Notes: generated from the sequence alone by a model not told the origin. A DNA stretch of 64,000 nucleotides from Anaerolineae bacterium (GCA_028285185.1 JANQQD010000320.1:1-64000); one strand, 5' to 3'. Shown: positions 26,513 through 35,045, counted from the stretch's first letter. A program made the numbers and translations.

Positions 26513-27220
26513 ATGACAGAGACAGCAGTAGCGGTGGTGGCGGGTGTCGGCCCCGGCCTGGGGCGCGCTGCAGCCGAACGGTTCGCGGCCGCGGGCGCCA
26601 AGGTGGCCATGCTGGCGCGCGACGCGGCGAAGCTCGACGGGTTGGCGGCGACGAACCCGGAACACCTGAAGCCCTATGCCTGCAGCGTGACCGACCCCGA
26701 AGCCGTGTCGGACACGTTCCAGCGGATTGAGCGGGAACTGGGCACACCAGACTGCGTCGTCTTCAACGCCGGCACCTTCCAGCGGGGCTCCGTGGTGGAC
26801 ACGGACCCGGCGGAATTCGAACGGTGCTGGCGCGTCGGCTGCTTCGGCGGCTTCCTGGTGGGGCAGGCCGCGGCCAAGGCGATGCTGCCACGCGGACGCG
26901 GGACGATCCTGCTCACCGGCGCCACGGCGTCACTGCGCGGCGGCGCGAACTTCGTCAACCTGGCATCGCCGAAATTCGCCCTGCGCGCCGTCGCCCAGAG
27001 CATGGCGCGCGAGCTGGGCCCGCAGGGCATTCACGTCGCCCACATCATCATCGACGGCCAGATCAGTTCCCCCCGCTATGCCGATCTCGCCGCGGACCGG
27101 GCGCCGGACGGAATGCTGGCGCCGGAAGCGATCGCTGAGGTCTATTACTCCCTGCACTGCCAGCACCGTAGCGCTTGGTCGCATGAGGTGGACCTGCGCC
27201 CCTGGGTCGAGCGGTTCTGA
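26513..27220 (+). CDS. Atypical SDR-family protein lacking the catalytic tyrosine
   Basis: A 235-residue Rossmann-fold protein related to SDRs. The glycine loop is GVGPGLGRAAAERFA (residues 11-25), VFNAGTF matches the NAG motif and ILLTGATAS the serine strand. At the active-site helix the sequence reads NLASPKFALR: the lysine is present, but the residue four before it is Leu instead of Tyr. Later parts (MARELGPQGIHVAHIIIDG) match an SDR subgroup that shares this Leu. Catalysis by the usual mechanism is unlikely; it may bind NAD(P) or use another residue. GGAGGAG precedes the ATG at 26513. Confidence 0.78.
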   Translation: MTETAVAVVAGVGPGLGRAAAERFAAAGAKVAMLARDAAKLDGLAATNPEHLKPYACSVTDPEAVSDTFQRIERELGTPDCVVFNAGTFQRGSVVDTDPAEFERCWRVGCFGGFLVGQAAAKAMLPRGRGTILLTGATASLRGGANFVNLASPKFALRAVAQSMARELGPQGIHVAHIIIDGQISSPRYADLAADRAPDGMLAPEAIAEVYYSLHCQHRSAWSHEVDLRPWVERF

Positions 27221-27311
27221 CCACGCGGGCCGCCGGACATGCCAGGCTTGCGGCGGATCGTCACAAACGCCATATTGAGTGACGAATGACGGATTTCTTC
27301 AGTGATCGCAG

Positions 27312-27974
27312 ATGGGCACGGTAACGGCAAAAGCGGAGGAAACGCGGGCGCGGATCATGGCGGAGGCGGTGCGCCACTTCCGCACGCTCGGCTATACGAA
27401 GACCACCGTGGCCGACATCGCCAAGGCTTGCGGCATGTCGCCGGGGAACGTCTACCGCTTCTTCGACAGCAAGGCGTCGATCAACGAAGCGATTGCCAGA
27501 GTGATGCTGGCTGAGGTGGAAGAGCGGGCGGAGGAGATCCTTGCGCGCTCGCAGCCGGCGGCGGAGCGGCTACGCGGCTTCCTGGTGGAAGTCCACGAGA
27601 TGACGCGAGAGCGCTATGTCGACCAGAGCCAGGTGCATGAGATGGTCGCGGCGGCGATCTCGGAACGCTGGCATGTGATCGAAGACCATCTGAGGCACAT
27701 GCGCGCGATGCTGCAGCGGATCATCGAGGACGGCGTTCAATCCGGGGAGTTCCGGCCGGTCGACGCGGCAACGACCGCACGTTGCGCCCATTCCGCCATG
27801 GGGAAGTTCTTTCACCCGATCCTGGTGGCGGAGTGCATTGCGGAGGACCTGCGCACCCAGGCATCGGAGATGGCCGATTTCATTCTCCAGGCCCTGCAAG
27901 CCGGCATCACGCTGCCCGATATCGAGCCGCCTTGCGAGACGGTGCGCCAACGGTTGGACAAGGCCGGGACGTAG
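27312..27974 (+). CDS. TetR-family transcriptional regulator
   Basis: A 220-residue repressor. The N-terminal helix-turn-helix (residues 9-55) reads TRARIMAEAVRHFRTLGYTK, TTVADIAKACGMSPGNVYRFF, then DSKASINEAI, a classic TetR pattern with Tyr-Phe before the linker. The C-terminal ligand-binding part is helical and includes SERWHVIEDHL. It lies downstream of two SDR genes in the same direction and may regulate them; no palindromic operator was identified in the 90-base gap upstream. Effector unknown. Confidence 0.88.
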   Translation: MGTVTAKAEETRARIMAEAVRHFRTLGYTKTTVADIAKACGMSPGNVYRFFDSKASINEAIARVMLAEVEERAEEILARSQPAAERLRGFLVEVHEMTRERYVDQSQVHEMVAAAISERWHVIEDHLRHMRAMLQRIIEDGVQSGEFRPVDAATTARCAHSAMGKFFHPILVAECIAEDLRTQASEMADFILQALQAGITLPDIEPPCETVRQRLDKAGT

Positions 27975-28012
27975 GCGGACCAAGGACGACGAGGGCGCCG
28001 GCTGGGCAACCG

Positions 28013-28297
28013 CTACTCGGTCTGGGAGATCATCACGACGAAGGGCAGCGCGTCGTTCTTCAAGAACAGGTTCCCGACGGCCGTCACCACCTGCTTATCC
28101 TTGTTCTTCATGGCCGAGTTCAACTCGTAATGATCGCGATCGGAGATGATCTGCTGGTCGTGGATTTGGCGCATGAAGACCTCGACGATCTCGTCCGCCG
28201 GCCGCTGGAACAAATCGTCGTCGGCATCGAAGAGGTACGTACCGTCAGAACCGGAAACCTCGCCCAACACAATCGCCTGACAGTGAATCTTCGCCAT
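28013..28297 (-). CDS. Small conserved hypothetical protein
   Basis: A 94-residue soluble protein I do not recognise. It opens with MAKIHCQAIVLGEVSG and has an acidic patch (DADDDLFQ) and alternating hydrophobic segments suggestive of a mixed alpha/beta fold. No signal peptide or metal motif. A strong ribosome site (GGGGGG about 8 bases upstream) and normal codon use support it being real. It converges on the TetR gene. Confidence 0.6.
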   Translation of the reverse strand: MAKIHCQAIVLGEVSGSDGTYLFDADDDLFQRPADEIVEVFMRQIHDQQIISDRDHYELNSAMKNKDKQVVTAVGNLFLKNDALPFVVMISQTE

Positions 28298-28516
28298 GCT
28301 CGCCCCCCTTCAACGCACGCTGCTTCAGTGTTGGCGCTGAAGCTACGTCACACGTGTTGCCATAGCATGACAGGTTTGCCGGCAGGCGCCGGACATTGGC
28401 CGTGAAGCCGCTACCAAACGGGTTTGGATGGGGCTACGCTCATGATGTTGTCGGCGCAGCATCCCAAGTGATGCTCCGACCGCCGGGCCTGACTCTCTAG
28501 AATGGGGAGAGACATC

Positions 28517-28951
28517 ATGATGCACTGCCGCTGGATCGGTCTCTCCTTGACGGCCCTCGTCTTGCTTTCTTGCGCCGATCATCCAGGCGACCCCGTCGCA
28601 CCGCCGTCTGCCTGCGCCATCGCCGACGGTGCGCTTGACACCGCAGCGTTCGTGATCGCCGAGGCGCCGACCGCTGGCGCACGTGTGTCCAGCGGCTTTC
28701 CGGTCAGCGGCTGTTCCCGCACGTTCGAAGGCACCGTCGTCTGGCGTCTGCTGGCGCGCGACGGCAGCGTGCTGGCGGACGGGTTCACCAGCGGCGGCGC
28801 TGTCGACGGTCCCGGCCCCTTTGCCTTCACGGTCAGCTACGCCGTTGCGGAACGGCAGGTCGGCCACCTTGAGGTGTTCGAAGAGGACGTGTCGGGCGGC
28901 GAAGGCTTCCCGCCGGGACGGACCATACTTCCGCTGGTGCTGCAACCCTGA
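28517..28951 (+). CDS. Lipoprotein with Gmad2-like immunoglobulin fold
   Basis: A 144-residue protein with a lipoprotein signal ending at LLSC (Cys19). From about residue 45 it follows the Gmad2 pattern: VIAEAPTAGARVSSGFPVSGCSRTFEGTVVWRLLARDGSVLADGF, then GPGPFAFTVSYAV. Gmad2 domains occur in exported bacterial proteins and probably bind peptide or glycan ligands. An extra Cys near residue 73 could pair with Cys38. ATG at 28517 follows GGGGAGAG; one at 28502 is an alternative. Convergent with the next gene. Confidence 0.7.
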   Translation: MMHCRWIGLSLTALVLLSCADHPGDPVAPPSACAIADGALDTAAFVIAEAPTAGARVSSGFPVSGCSRTFEGTVVWRLLARDGSVLADGFTSGGAVDGPGPFAFTVSYAVAERQVGHLEVFEEDVSGGEGFPPGRTILPLVLQP

Positions 28952-28979
28952 CCCTGGGCTCAGCCGGATCGGCGGGGCA

Positions 28980-29534
28980 TCAGCAGATGCCGGGATCCTT
29001 TTCGGCCCGCGTGTAGAGACCTTCCAACGTGTACTCGAAGTCCGGCGGGTAGGCGCCGCAATGGCGGTAGTTCGGATCAGCGGTGACACAGCCGGGGCCG
29101 CAGAGCTGCACGGCCAACGCTTCGTCGAAGATGTTCAGCCACAGCCGCCCGCCGGGCGTCGCGATATAGCCGTCCACGCCCTCTTCCAGGTCGCTCAGCA
29201 TATCGTCGACCGACGGAACCTCGCTGTCTGACTCAAGCGCGTACGCCCCATGCGTATGGTATGAGGCCAGCGCTTGGAACCCGGCTGGCGGCTCGTCAGG
29301 CAAACAGCTGTCCACGGCGCCACGCACCGCTTTCGTGGCTGCCAACTGGCCGCTCGCATCGATGCCGAAATAGCCGCAATACTCCACGTTCTCTGCGATC
29401 GACTGAACCTGCAGCGTGTCGAAGAACGCCGCGGCGAAGATGTCGAGTTCGTCATAGAGCTCGCGGCGGTCTTGCGCGTGAGCCAGATCCGCCGACACAA
29501 GGACGAACAAGCCGAACAGACGCCACCCCGACAT
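28980..29534 (-). CDS. Exported DUF4329/JAMM-like protein
   Basis: A 184-residue protein with a signal peptide (cut near AHA-Q, residue 20). The core resembles DUF4329 domains: EYCGYFGIDASGQL, then SYHTHGAYALES and EVPSVDDML. Glu51, His93, His95 and the Ser108-x2-Asp111 set are arranged like a JAMM metalloprotease site, although the gap before the serine is longer than in classical JAMM enzymes. Cysteines at 53, 77 and several near the C-terminus (143, 147, 158, 184) suggest disulfides in an oxidising compartment. Possible periplasmic isopeptidase or inactive relative; function unproven. Divergent from the lipoprotein pair. Confidence 0.6.
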   Translation of the reverse strand: MSGWRLFGLFVLVSADLAHAQDRRELYDELDIFAAAFFDTLQVQSIAENVEYCGYFGIDASGQLAATKAVRGAVDSCLPDEPPAGFQALASYHTHGAYALESDSEVPSVDDMLSDLEEGVDGYIATPGGRLWLNIFDEALAVQLCGPGCVTADPNYRHCGAYPPDFEYTLEGLYTRAEKDPGIC

Positions 29535-29786
29535 CGCTGTCCCCTCCCGTCACCGTGTATGATTATGATGCGAGCCCCACACGCTCCGCGGACACTGCCT
29601 TCTGCGCCGCCACGCCTCAAGCGGTATTGGGGTTCCATACCGACCAGAGACCAGCAGTGCGGCCCGGACGCTGCGGCCCGCTATGGTTGCGATGGGGGCC
29701 TGGCCAGTCTAATGTCACAAAGTGTATCGGCATTGCGGATGGAGAGTATCGGTCCGCAATCTCTGCGAACACCCCGGCAGGTGAAA

Positions 29787-30401
29787 ATGGCGGCGAGTCT
29801 TACCTTTAGATTTCTGAACGGTGCCATTTCGTTATTGCTGTTCATGACCATAGCTGGATGCGCATTAGTCGACGAAGAAGTCATGCTGCGACCTGTCAGC
29901 GATGTGCCGCCGAGTTCTATCGGTCAGGGCCAGCGGGTCGCGCTGAACGTCGTTGACGAGCGGTCTTCGACGCTCATTGGCGAGAGGGGCCCCGACGGTA
30001 CGGCCGACATCCGTTCAGTGCAGGACGCGCGCCGGGTTGTCGACGATGTGCTCAATCAGGGGCTGCAAAACCAGGGTTTCGTGCCTGTCCAGCCAACCGC
30101 GGTGGAGCCGGTGACGCTGAAGGTGGAGCTCCGCGAGCTTCGCTATGACGTGGCTGATCGCCTTCCCCTTCCTGAGCCTCGCGTCAATGCTGTCCTGAAG
30201 GTGGTCGCGCAGAATGGTGACCGCAGTTTCGAACAGCTCTATCGGGCACAGACCGCGACCGAGAGCTTCCTGCCGCCAACCGCGGCTGAGGACTCTCAAC
30301 TGATCAATCGGGCTCTATCCGATGTGATCGATCGGATTCTGACCGACCGGCAGCTCCTCGAGTTCCTTGCTGAGCCCCAGACCACGAGCCAGGGACCTTG
30401 A
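29787..30401 (+). CDS. YajG-family-like lipoprotein, copy 1
   Basis: A 204-residue lipoprotein: signal peptide ends at the lipobox IAGC (Cys25). The mature part follows YajG-type proteins: SIGQGQRVALNVVDERSSTLIGERG, AVDDVLNQGLQNQGF-like helix and LKVELRELRYDV. YajG proteins are poorly understood outer-membrane lipoproteins. About 130 bases on is a second, similar copy. Start ATG at 29787 is preferred; a GTG six bases earlier is possible. The longer frame from 29274 overlaps the opposite gene and was rejected. Confidence 0.68.
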   Translation: MAASLTFRFLNGAISLLLFMTIAGCALVDEEVMLRPVSDVPPSSIGQGQRVALNVVDERSSTLIGERGPDGTADIRSVQDARRVVDDVLNQGLQNQGFVPVQPTAVEPVTLKVELRELRYDVADRLPLPEPRVNAVLKVVAQNGDRSFEQLYRAQTATESFLPPTAAEDSQLINRALSDVIDRILTDRQLLEFLAEPQTTSQGP

Positions 30402-30530
30402 ACACTTGTCCGGGGGCACACTCCCAACTCAGCAGTCCCGAGCGATACTGCGTAGCGGCGGCCAAGTCTTCAGTTGGCCAGAGTGGCGGGGCCTAGTCCG
30501 CAGCAAATCCAGTCCAATGGATGCCAATTC

Positions 30531-31181
30531 ATGAAAGCTAAGTCCATTCTCCGGCTGCTGACCGGGTCTTTCGTGTTGCCATTGATCCTCGCGATAGGGG
30601 GATGCGCAGCCTTCAACGAGGACATAATGCTGCGGCCCGTCAGCCGCGTTGAGGCGAGTACGATCGGTCAGGGTCAGCGGGTGGCCGTGAGCGTCGTCGA
30701 TGAACGTCCGTCGAGGCTGATCGGCATTCGCGGTCACATGCGGACGGCGGAGATCAGGGCGGTGCAAGATGTCCCCCGGGTCGTGGGAGATGCCATCCGC
30801 CAAGGGCTGCAGAACCAGGGTTTTGAGCCGGTGCCGGAGTCCGATGCGGAACCGGTTGGGCTTGAGGTGCAGATTCAGACATTCAATTACGACGCGACGG
30901 CGGGCGGCGGATTCTTCACCGGCGGCATATACACGAACGCAGTGTTCAAGGTTGTCGCGCGCAACGGCGACGACGACTTCGATCAGGTCTATCGCTCGGA
31001 AATCACGGATGAAGCCTTCATAACGCCGACGGAGGCGGAAGACTCAGCGCAGATCAACCAGACCCTCTCCGACGTGATCGATCGCGTTTTGTCCGATCAG
31101 GAACTGCTAGGCTTCCTTGCCGAAGGTGCCACGGGCGGCTCGGCCACCGCGATCCCGGAGCCCCAGGCTGCATTGGACTGA
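30531..31181 (+). CDS. YajG-family-like lipoprotein, copy 2
   Basis: A 216-residue paralogue of the preceding lipoprotein, with lipobox IGGC (Cys25). Shared blocks include IMLRPVSR near residue 32, STIGQGQRVAVSVVDERPSRLIGIRG, RQGLQNQGFEPV and SDVIDRVLSDQELLGFLAE at the C-terminus (copy 1: SDVIDRILTDRQLLEFLAE). Copy 2 adds a glycine-rich insertion (TAGGGFFTGGIYTN) and a longer tail. The pair is a clear tandem duplication that has diverged. Both likely sit in the outer membrane facing the periplasm. Confidence 0.68.
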   Translation: MKAKSILRLLTGSFVLPLILAIGGCAAFNEDIMLRPVSRVEASTIGQGQRVAVSVVDERPSRLIGIRGHMRTAEIRAVQDVPRVVGDAIRQGLQNQGFEPVPESDAEPVGLEVQIQTFNYDATAGGGFFTGGIYTNAVFKVVARNGDDDFDQVYRSEITDEAFITPTEAEDSAQINQTLSDVIDRVLSDQELLGFLAEGATGGSATAIPEPQAALD

Positions 31182-31301
31182 CGCAGCACGGTATCCGTCC
31201 TGCACAGAGGCCTCGCTTAGCCGGCACGCGCACCGTCCGGTGATCCGCTCAATGGCTCGAGCCGTAGCCATTGGGCCCGATCACACGCAAGACAAAGCGC
31301 G

Positions 31302-32642
31302 GTGCCCATGCCCATTCCGACCAGGACGCTGCTCAGCTATGGCGCCCTCGCCTTTCCGCTGGCCGTCTGCCTGTTCTGCCTGCAGGTCTTCGTGCCGACC
31401 TTCTATGCCGCGGGCACCGGTCTCAGCCTGTCGACGGTCGCCGCGGTGCTCTTGATCGCCCGGCTGTGCGACATGGCGACGGATCCCGTGGTCGGCTATC
31501 TGTCGGACCGCACGCCAGCATCGCTCGGCCGTCGGCGGATCTGGGTCGTGATGGGCCTGCCCCTGGTGGGCGTCGCGGCGTGGGCGCTGTTCCTGCCGCC
31601 GGCGGATCCGGGCGCCGGCTATCTGTTGTTCTGGACGACCGTGATCTATCTCGCCGGCACCATGGTCGTCGTGCCCATGAACGCCTGGGGCGCCGAGCTG
31701 TCACCCCACTATCAGGAACGCAGCCGGGTGACCGGATACCGGGCGCTGTTCGGGCTGTTCGGCACGCTGGCGGCCCTGCTGGTGCCGGCGACCCTGGGGC
31801 ATGCCGATGCGCGGGATCTTGACGGCGCGCTCGCAGCAAACGCGGTCCTGGTCCTGGCAACGCTCGGCATGGCGTTCATCCTGACATGCGTCCATATCCC
31901 GGATCGCTCGAATGTCCGTCTTCCGGATGCCTCCATCAGAGCCTGCTTCGCCATCCTGCGCGGCCCCTCGCCCGTTCGCCGGCTGCTCGCCGCGTTCCTC
32001 GTGAACGGCGTGGCGGGCGCAATTCCGGCCACACTCTTTCTCTTCTACGTCACCCATGTCATCGGCCGCCCGGGCTGGGCGGCCCTGCTGATGGTCTGCT
32101 ATTTCGCGGCCGCGGCCATCTCCGTCCCACTTTGGGTGCGGGCCTCAAGGCTGTGGGGCAAATGCGCAAGCTGGCGGTTCGCCATGGTCGTGGCCAGTCT
32201 GGCCTTCGCATGCGCGCCGTTTCTCGGCCCGGGGGACGAGGCCGTCTTCCTGGCGATCGTGCTGTTGACCGGGCTGACGGCCGGCGCCGATCTGGTCTTG
32301 CCCGCGGCACTTCAAGCCGATCTTATCGATTGGGATGACCTCAAATCCGGCTTTCGCCGGGCCGGCATCTTCTATGCCGTCTGGGGCTCTGCGACGAAGT
32401 TGTCCTTCGCGCTGGCCATCGCCGTTACCTTTCCGCTGCTGGACCTCTTCGGGTTCACGGCCGATGGGCATAACACGCCGACCGCCGTATCCGCGCTGGC
32501 CTGGCTCTACGGCTTCCTGCCGGTGGTTCTGAAGCTTGCCGCGCTGGCCATGATGCGCGGCTATCCGATCACGGCGTTTGAACATCACCGCATTCGCCGG
32601 AGCCTGGATATGCGGTCGGCACCCGCCACCGCGACCGTGTAG
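31302..32642 (+). CDS. MFS transporter, GPH (MFS_2) sugar:cation symporter type
   Basis: A 446-residue membrane protein with 12 predicted spans. The GPH/MFS_2 pattern is clear: ARLCDMATDPVVGYLSDRT in the first loop, SLGRRRIWVVMGLP, WGAELSPHYQERSRVTGYRALFG and DWDDLKSGFRRAGIFYAVWGS near residue 345. Members carry sugars, glycosides, carnitine-like compounds or lysophospholipids with Na+ or H+. Substrate unknown. Start is GTG at 31302 or ATG at 31308. Confidence 0.85.
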   Translation: MPMPIPTRTLLSYGALAFPLAVCLFCLQVFVPTFYAAGTGLSLSTVAAVLLIARLCDMATDPVVGYLSDRTPASLGRRRIWVVMGLPLVGVAAWALFLPPADPGAGYLLFWTTVIYLAGTMVVVPMNAWGAELSPHYQERSRVTGYRALFGLFGTLAALLVPATLGHADARDLDGALAANAVLVLATLGMAFILTCVHIPDRSNVRLPDASIRACFAILRGPSPVRRLLAAFLVNGVAGAIPATLFLFYVTHVIGRPGWAALLMVCYFAAAAISVPLWVRASRLWGKCASWRFAMVVASLAFACAPFLGPGDEAVFLAIVLLTGLTAGADLVLPAALQADLIDWDDLKSGFRRAGIFYAVWGSATKLSFALAIAVTFPLLDLFGFTADGHNTPTAVSALAWLYGFLPVVLKLAALAMMRGYPITAFEHHRIRRSLDMRSAPATATV

Positions 32643-32778
32643 CCGGCGAGAATGAACATCTCTGACAACTGAGCCTGTCGCGCCGTTCGCGCCACCTTCC
32701 CCTTCGTTGAGGCACCCACAGACCGCAGGTCCACCCAGCCCATGCGGCGGTTCCCCAAAACCGAAGAGGAATGAGAGA

Positions 32779-33444
32779 ATGATCCCGACCCTAATCAGAT
32801 CCGCCCTTGCGGGCGTGATCGTCAGCCTTGCGACAACCGCCCCCGCCTGGTCGTTCGACCCGCCCACGGCTGCGGAGTTCCTGGGACGCTTCAGCGTGCC
32901 GGAGGAGGTTACGCTGCGCGTGGAGGACGACGGCAGCGTCCTGGTCTCCGCGCCGCCAGGGTACCAGGGCTATGTCAGCATGACCTTCCGCGACGATGAG
33001 TTGCCGGCGCCGGGCAGCCGCGAGGTGTCCATCGACGTCACCATGATCAAGGATGGCGGCGGCTGGCCGGACAATCTGGTGGGCATCGGTCTCACCCACG
33101 GACTGCGCGAGGGCGAGCCGGGCACGCCGTTCTCCCTCACCGTGGTGTCGCCGCAGGATGGCGGAACCCTGCGGTCGGGTAGCTACACCGGCGACGGCTT
33201 CTCGATCGGCCAGGCGCTGGGCAGCGGCAATATGGGCCTCGGGCAGACAGTGCGCCTGACGATCCGCGAAGAGGGCGGCAGCCTCGTCTACCGCGTGGAA
33301 AGCGGTTCGGGCTCGACCAGCGAGACCAGCGTGGCGAGCGACCTTGTCACCGCCGGGATGCAGCCGGGCCCGCGCATCGGGATCATCCTGGTGTCAGGCG
33401 GGACCTACAGGATCGACAACCTCTCGATCGTGAGTTCGCAATAG
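32779..33444 (+). CDS. Exported protein of unknown function
   Basis: A 221-residue protein with a signal peptide cut near PAWS-F (residue 25). The mature part is rich in beta-like alternation (VTLRVEDDGSVLVSAPPGYQGYVSMTF, VRLTIREEGGSLVYRVES, RIGIILVSGGTYRIDNLSIV), the last segment like a jelly-roll or concanavalin-type lectin strand. I do not recognise the family. It stands alone after the GPH transporter and is followed by a strong hairpin. ATG at 32779 chosen for the signal peptide. Confidence 0.6.
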   Translation: MIPTLIRSALAGVIVSLATTAPAWSFDPPTAAEFLGRFSVPEEVTLRVEDDGSVLVSAPPGYQGYVSMTFRDDELPAPGSREVSIDVTMIKDGGGWPDNLVGIGLTHGLREGEPGTPFSLTVVSPQDGGTLRSGSYTGDGFSIGQALGSGNMGLGQTVRLTIREEGGSLVYRVESGSGSTSETSVASDLVTAGMQPGPRIGIILVSGGTYRIDNLSIVSSQ

Positions 33445-33459
33445 GCCCTGGGGGCGCTT

Positions 33460-33493
33460 GGGGGAACCGGACGCCGAACCGTCCGGTTCTCCC
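33460..33493. terminator. Bidirectional terminator-like hairpin
   Basis: GGGGGAACCGGACG at 33460-33473 pairs with CGTCCGGTTCTCCC at 33480-33493 (one G-T wobble) around a six-base loop. It lies between two convergent genes (stops at 33444 and 33506), as expected for a shared terminator, but has no T-run. Confidence 0.6.
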
Positions 33494-33505
33494 ACGCGAG
33501 CGACC

Positions 33506-34351
33506 CTAGAAGCTGGTCAGATCGGTGCTGCGCGGGTCGCTCACGCGGTACTCCTTGAATGCCCCGTCAGATCTGGCCAACGCGCGCCAGGGCCGGGCCA
33601 GCGTGAGGGGCGTCGCGAACTCCGGCGCCGATCGATCCAGTGGTCCGCAGACCGGCCCAGGCGTGTCGTCAATCCACCCGCGGGCGACGTACCCACCGTC
33701 TGGTCCGATCAGCCCGGACGGCAGCCGATGGGCGCACTGGGCCGGTGTGGCCAGGCTGACCCAGTAACAATTCGTCGCGGCGTGCGCGCGCGCCAGAACG
33801 TCGAACACCGGGTCTTCGGCATAGGCCGACAGGAGCACGCAGTCGACGCCCAGCCGCTCGTACTCGGCGAAGAGTTCCGGAAACTTGATCTCGATGCACA
33901 GCGCACAGCCGAAGCGAAAACCATCGATGTCGAACACGCGCGGCTCCGGCGGGGCCGGCGTGAACCAGCCCGTAAGCTCCGTGTGCGAGCAAAGCCGCTT
34001 GTCGTAGCGGCCGATCAGGTGTCCGGCGTCGGAGATCACATAGAGGCTGTTGTGGGGCCGGTGCGGGGCCGTCAGGCGGTGGGCACAGCCGACGACCGTC
34101 CAGAGGCCCAGACGACCGGCGTGACGCGCCGTCGCCTGCAGTTCCGCGACGACTACGCTCCAGTCGACCGCGTCCCAGTCCCGGACCTGCGACTTGACGT
34201 ATCCTGACAGCGCCCCTTCCGGAAACTGAGCCAGACGCGCGCCGGCCTCTCGCGCCGCGGTCATCATCTCGCGGATATGTCGGCCGTTAAGCCGGACATC
34301 GTCCGTGATTTCACTCTGCACAGCGGCGATTGTGATCGCTTCGGCGCCCAT
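33506..34351 (-). CDS. Carbon-nitrogen hydrolase (nitrilase superfamily)
   Basis: A 281-residue enzyme with the Glu-Lys-Cys triad: Glu45 in FPEGALSGY, Lys118 in YDKRLCSHTE, Cys152 in CALCIEIKFPEL. These hydrolyse or transfer amide C-N bonds; cysteine is followed by Ile-Glu instead of the Tyr-Asp of common amidases, placing it away from well-known branches. Substrate unknown. It reads toward the terminator hairpin and is preceded, 23 bases upstream on the same strand, by the GNAT gene, so the two may be co-transcribed. Confidence 0.83.
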   Translation of the reverse strand: MGAEAITIAAVQSEITDDVRLNGRHIREMMTAAREAGARLAQFPEGALSGYVKSQVRDWDAVDWSVVVAELQATARHAGRLGLWTVVGCAHRLTAPHRPHNSLYVISDAGHLIGRYDKRLCSHTELTGWFTPAPPEPRVFDIDGFRFGCALCIEIKFPELFAEYERLGVDCVLLSAYAEDPVFDVLARAHAATNCYWVSLATPAQCAHRLPSGLIGPDGGYVARGWIDDTPGPVCGPLDRSAPEFATPLTLARPWRALARSDGAFKEYRVSDPRSTDLTSF

Positions 34352-34374
34352 GCCGGTTCCTCTATCCGGCGCCG

Positions 34375-34905
34375 TCAGCCATCGCCCATGGCCTTCGCGA
34401 AATCCGCCAGGCGCGCGCCGGCCAAGCGAAAGTACACTTTCTCCGTGACGCGGTTGGCAGCCAGGCGATCGTAGAATGCCAATGCCCGGGGGTTGTCCGT
34501 CTCGGCGGTCCAGTCGAACCTGTGACAGCCGCGTTCCACGGCAAGACCGGCGATCCGGCGCATCATCGCCTCGCCCACACCCCCGCCCCGCCCGCCGTCC
34601 AGCACGAACAGGTCCTTCATGAACAGCACGCCATGCTCGTTGGGCGCCGGGTGGAGAATGGCGAAGGTGGCGTACGCAACAACCGTGCCTTCAAGGAAGC
34701 CGAGCAGCATGCGGCACTCGGCGCCGTCGGCCAGAAGCGCCTCGGCTGCTTGCCGAGAGGCCGCCTCTGCCCCTTCGCGCACGCCCCAATAGTGACGATC
34801 AGTGGCCAACAGCAGGCCCGAGACGCTGTCGAGGTCCCGCCGGTCGGCGATGCGTGTGGTGAGTCCGGTTTCCGGCGCTGCCATGTCGATGTGCCGGGAA
34901 GTCAT
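34375..34905 (-). CDS. GNAT-family N-acetyltransferase
   Basis: A 176-residue acetyltransferase. The acetyl-CoA loop reads DLFVLDGGRGGGVGEAMMRRIAGLAVERG (about residues 103-131), a Q/R-x-x-G-x-G/A variant, with motif B near NPRALAFYDRLAANRVTEKVYFRL. Acts in the cytosol on an unknown amine. The ATG at 34905 is chosen because AGGCGG lies just upstream; an earlier codon at 34917 would touch the tRNA. It starts 13 bases after the tRNA-Glu 3' end, so transcription from the tRNA promoter may run into it. Confidence 0.8.
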   Translation of the reverse strand: MTSRHIDMAAPETGLTTRIADRRDLDSVSGLLLATDRHYWGVREGAEAASRQAAEALLADGAECRMLLGFLEGTVVAYATFAILHPAPNEHGVLFMKDLFVLDGGRGGGVGEAMMRRIAGLAVERGCHRFDWTAETDNPRALAFYDRLAANRVTEKVYFRLAGARLADFAKAMGDG

Positions 34906-34918
34906 TTCCGCCTGCACA

Positions 34919-34994
34919 TGGCGACCCCAACGGGAGTCGAACCCGTGTCTTCACCGTGAAAGGGTGATGTCCTAGGCCTCTAGACGATAGGGTC
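34919..34994 (-). tRNA. tRNA-Glu (anticodon UUC)
   Basis: A 76-base cloverleaf including an encoded CCA. Acceptor GACCCTA pairs with TGGGGTC (one G-T), discriminator G. D-arm GTCTAGAGGCCTAGGAC, anticodon loop CTTTCAC with anticodon TTC, and T-arm ACGGGTTCGACTCCCGT all match bacterial tRNA-Glu. It reads Glu codons GAA/GAG and also serves tetrapyrrole synthesis through glutamyl-tRNA. Confidence 0.95.
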
Positions 34995-35014
34995 GCAGTC
35001 TCAGAGACGAAGCC

Positions 35015-35043
35015 GATGTAGACCGACGAAGCATCGAAATCAA
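35015..35043 (-). promoter_or_regulatory. Sigma70 promoter of tRNA-Glu
   Basis: On the reverse strand TTGATT (35043-35038) and TACATC (35020-35015) are spaced 17 bases. Transcription would begin about 35008, 14 bases before the mature tRNA 5' end at 34994. Confidence 0.6.
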
Positions 35044-35045
35044 GG

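Noticed and set aside
25318-26610. Long antisense frame across dodecin and the first SDR
   Set aside because: Shadow of well-supported plus-strand genes; composition is unlike real proteins.
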